From Pseudo-nitzschia pungens (taxonomy: Eukaryota > Bacillariophyta > Bacillariophyceae > Bacillariales > Bacillariaceae): DNA of 64,000 nt. The first letter of the stretch is position 1; each line of letters begins with the position of its first letter. This document shows, one piece after another, positions 62,375 through 64,000 of the stretch. The notes under the pieces are model-generated. The model saw only the letters and a program-made list of their open reading frames with translations. It did no database searches and was not told where the DNA came from. The DNA lies in NCBI GenBank assembly GCA_037355855.1, contig CM074762.1, forward strand, positions 2,046,001-2,110,000. Direction: 5' to 3'. A program made the position numbers and the translations under genes.

Positions 62375-64000
62375 ATGAGCGGTGTGGCGAAACGGCGGCT
62401 GGCGACGCCTGCTCATGCTCATGCTCATGCTCGCAGCGGTAGCGGTAGCACCAGGCGTCGGAGCAAGATCCACATCGTCGTTTGTCTATTCGCAGCGGCG
62501 TACTTATCTATCTGGTTTTACATCGAGGGCATGATCATCATCGATCAACAAAGCGACGAACGGAACGGCGTTTCTTCCGCTCGGGTCCCTTTGGCACCCG
62601 CCGCCGACGCCTACCTCAACAACTTTCCATTGTATCTGCGAGATACCAACAGCGATGGCAAAAGCAACAGTGGCAACAGTGGCAACAGTGGCAACGACGA
62701 GAAGAGCGGTTCCACCAAACACACCGGCGGTGGAAGCACGTTCGGCAACGGGTTTCACTCGTCCGTGCACTGCGCCGGAGAAACCCACAACGAAACGACG
62801 GCGTGGAAGCACAGGAGCTGCAGCTACGTACACCTCTGTCTGGATTTTTCGTCGTCGGCGTCGTCCTCCTCGTCGGCGCCGGAATTCTTCGTCGTTTCCT
62901 CTCCCCTCGAGCGAGAATTTTCGGGTCGATTCGGGGTTGGCGGTGGCGGTGGCAGCGGTGGCGATCGGAACGGGGGGAACGACCCGCTGTGGTTGTACTC
63001 TTCTACCGAGTTGGAACGCAGCGTGGCCCTGGGAGCCATCGACCCATCGTGGGAGCGCCTGCCGCAACACAACGGGCGGCTGCCCTACGGATACGGGTTC
63101 GACACCATTCGGTGGGCGCCCAGGGTGTACGACGCCATGCCCTCTCGCAGGTACTACGAGTTGGATCCCGACGTGGTGTTGGTTCCCTTTCACGCCATGG
63201 CGGCGGACAATGTCGGGCACTTGGTGTGGGACAATTTTCTGCCCATTTACAATCTCTTGAGGATCTTTGGGTTCGAACGGAACAACAACAACAACAACGA
63301 CAGCAACGACAGCAACAGCAACAAAGGCTTTCGCCACTTTCTCATACGGATCGACACGATGCCACCCTTGTTTGCCACGTGCGACCTGAGACCCAAGAAG
63401 AAGGAGGCCTGCCGAAAAAGCTTTCAGAAATTCCTGCCCCTGCTGGGGGTGGATCCCGACACCTTTTCGACGGTCTCCGAGCTGCGGCTCACAAAGTCCC
63501 AAACATCGCCGAGCTCCGGCGGCGGCGGCAGCCGCAGCAGCAGCAAACGCGGCGGGGACGACGGGAGCGCGCACACGCACACGCACACGTATCCCGTGTG
63601 CGCAAAACACGCCGTTGCCGGAATGGGATGGTTGTCCGATCACGGAATCCGTGGGTCTCACGGGTGGAAGGCAAACCGCGAAAAACACTCCCTCGATGTG
63701 GCCCTCGCCAGGAATCTCGGACGGGGTCCGGAACTCTACGCCTTTCGGAACTTTGTGCTCCGAAACATGGGATTGGAACCCTTTCCGACCACCGCGAGCC
63801 AGAGCGGCAACGGAAATCGCAACAACGGTGCCGACAACGCAAAACCGATCGCCTTTCGCATAGTGCTCAGCGCCCATTCGTCCACGTACGCGGACCGAAG
63901 TTTTGGCCTGGAAGAACAACGGAGGGCTCTGGTCGAGGCCTTTCCGAACACGCGCGTCTCGAGCGTCACGCTGGCGGAATTGCCCCTGAAAGAGCAGCTC
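62375..64000 (+). CDS. GT61-like glycosyltransferase, cut by the window end
   Basis: 542 codons from the ATG at 62375 (MSGVAKRRLATPAHAHAHAR), open to the last base, so the C-terminus is missing. Short cytosolic tail, anchor (IHIVVCLFAAAYLSIWFYIEG), a Ser/Asn/Gly stem, then a luminal domain: CAGETHNETTAWKHRSCSYV / HLCLDF, a typical N-terminal Cys-rich start of GT61 proteins; DVVLVPFHAMAADNVGHLVW and DNFLPIYNLLRIFG, matching the GT61 hallmark GHxxxDNFLPLY. Further on: VCAKHAVAGMGWLSDHGI and AFRNFVLRNMGLEP. GT61 enzymes add xylose, arabinose or GlcNAc in the secretory pathway. AAC and AGC repeats encode Asn/Ser tracts. A long antisense frame (62504-63919) is its shadow. Confidence 0.82.
   Translation, partial: MSGVAKRRLATPAHAHAHARSGSGSTRRRSKIHIVVCLFAAAYLSIWFYIEGMIIIDQQSDERNGVSSARVPLAPAADAYLNNFPLYLRDTNSDGKSNSGNSGNSGNDEKSGSTKHTGGGSTFGNGFHSSVHCAGETHNETTAWKHRSCSYVHLCLDFSSSASSSSSAPEFFVVSSPLEREFSGRFGVGGGGGSGGDRNGGNDPLWLYSSTELERSVALGAIDPSWERLPQHNGRLPYGYGFDTIRWAPRVYDAMPSRRYYELDPDVVLVPFHAMAADNVGHLVWDNFLPIYNLLRIFGFERNNNNNNDSNDSNSNKGFRHFLIRIDTMPPLFATCDLRPKKKEACRKSFQKFLPLLGVDPDTFSTVSELRLTKSQTSPSSGGGGSRSSSKRGGDDGSAHTHTHTYPVCAKHAVAGMGWLSDHGIRGSHGWKANREKHSLDVALARNLGRGPELYAFRNFVLRNMGLEPFPTTASQSGNGNRNNGADNAKPIAFRIVLSAHSSTYADRSFGLEEQRRALVEAFPNTRVSSVTLAELPLKEQL

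Overview
The window looks like nuclear DNA from a diatom or close stramenopile relative. Three proteins begin with a signal peptide followed by a Phe at the cleavage point, which is the diatom plastid-targeting pattern. Two genes carry the HPGN...GRFL domain that I know as DUF6824 and that is abundant in diatoms. Genes are dense, lie on both strands and are almost intronless; one 106-bp GT-AG intron is clear. Intergenic DNA is full of short palindromic TACCGGTA and GTAAGGTTAC-type words. I cannot name the species.

Layout. 0.7-4.6 kb: a small membrane protein and a GT96-like serine galactosyltransferase. 5.2-6.4 kb: a tRNA-Arg(ACG) whose 3' half lies upstream of its 5' half (a circularly permuted tRNA gene), and a small inverted-repeat element. 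7.3-17.1 kb: a CHASE hybrid histidine kinase, a DMT transporter and a long Gln/Asn-rich coiled-coil reading frame followed by a second long frame. 17.9-23.8 kb: a plastid-type protein, an SDR, a long foldback repeat and a TauD-like protein without its metal ligands. 25.9-32.7 kb: a type II membrane glycosyltransferase-like protein, a tandem TTL-domain protein and a CS-domain protein. 34-40.4 kb: a CRAL-TRIO/DUF6824 fusion and a four-copy DUF6824 protein, with a three-copy tandem repeat between them. 42-49.4 kb: a mitochondrial carrier, two more members of the 25.9-kb family and an RS-rich protein. 50.3-64 kb: NEDD8-activating enzyme subunit NAE1, a Cys-rich membrane protein, a MerT/HMA metal protein, an ATP-grasp protein, a two-TM protein and a GT61-like gene cut by the window end.

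Two things stand out. First, the permuted tRNA gene has intact A and B boxes in reversed order, full cloverleaf pairing and a Pol III TTTT stretch after the 5' half. Second, seven otherwise well-conserved genes are interrupted by at least 17 single-base frame changes and every one is +1 (one base must be skipped). An eighth locus fits two more. At two sites (YDR|QLRLWG in NAE1, G|RFL in the DUF6824 gene) family motifs place the extra base almost exactly. There are no -1 changes in these seven genes, and about 25 kb of neighbouring genes are uninterrupted. Insertion-biased assembly error, decay and genuine +1 recoding are all possible; raw reads and RNA would decide.

Several genes would act in the secretory pathway (GT96-like, three GT-like paralogues, GT61-like, perhaps TTL and ATP-grasp proteins), but I see no operon-like organisation.
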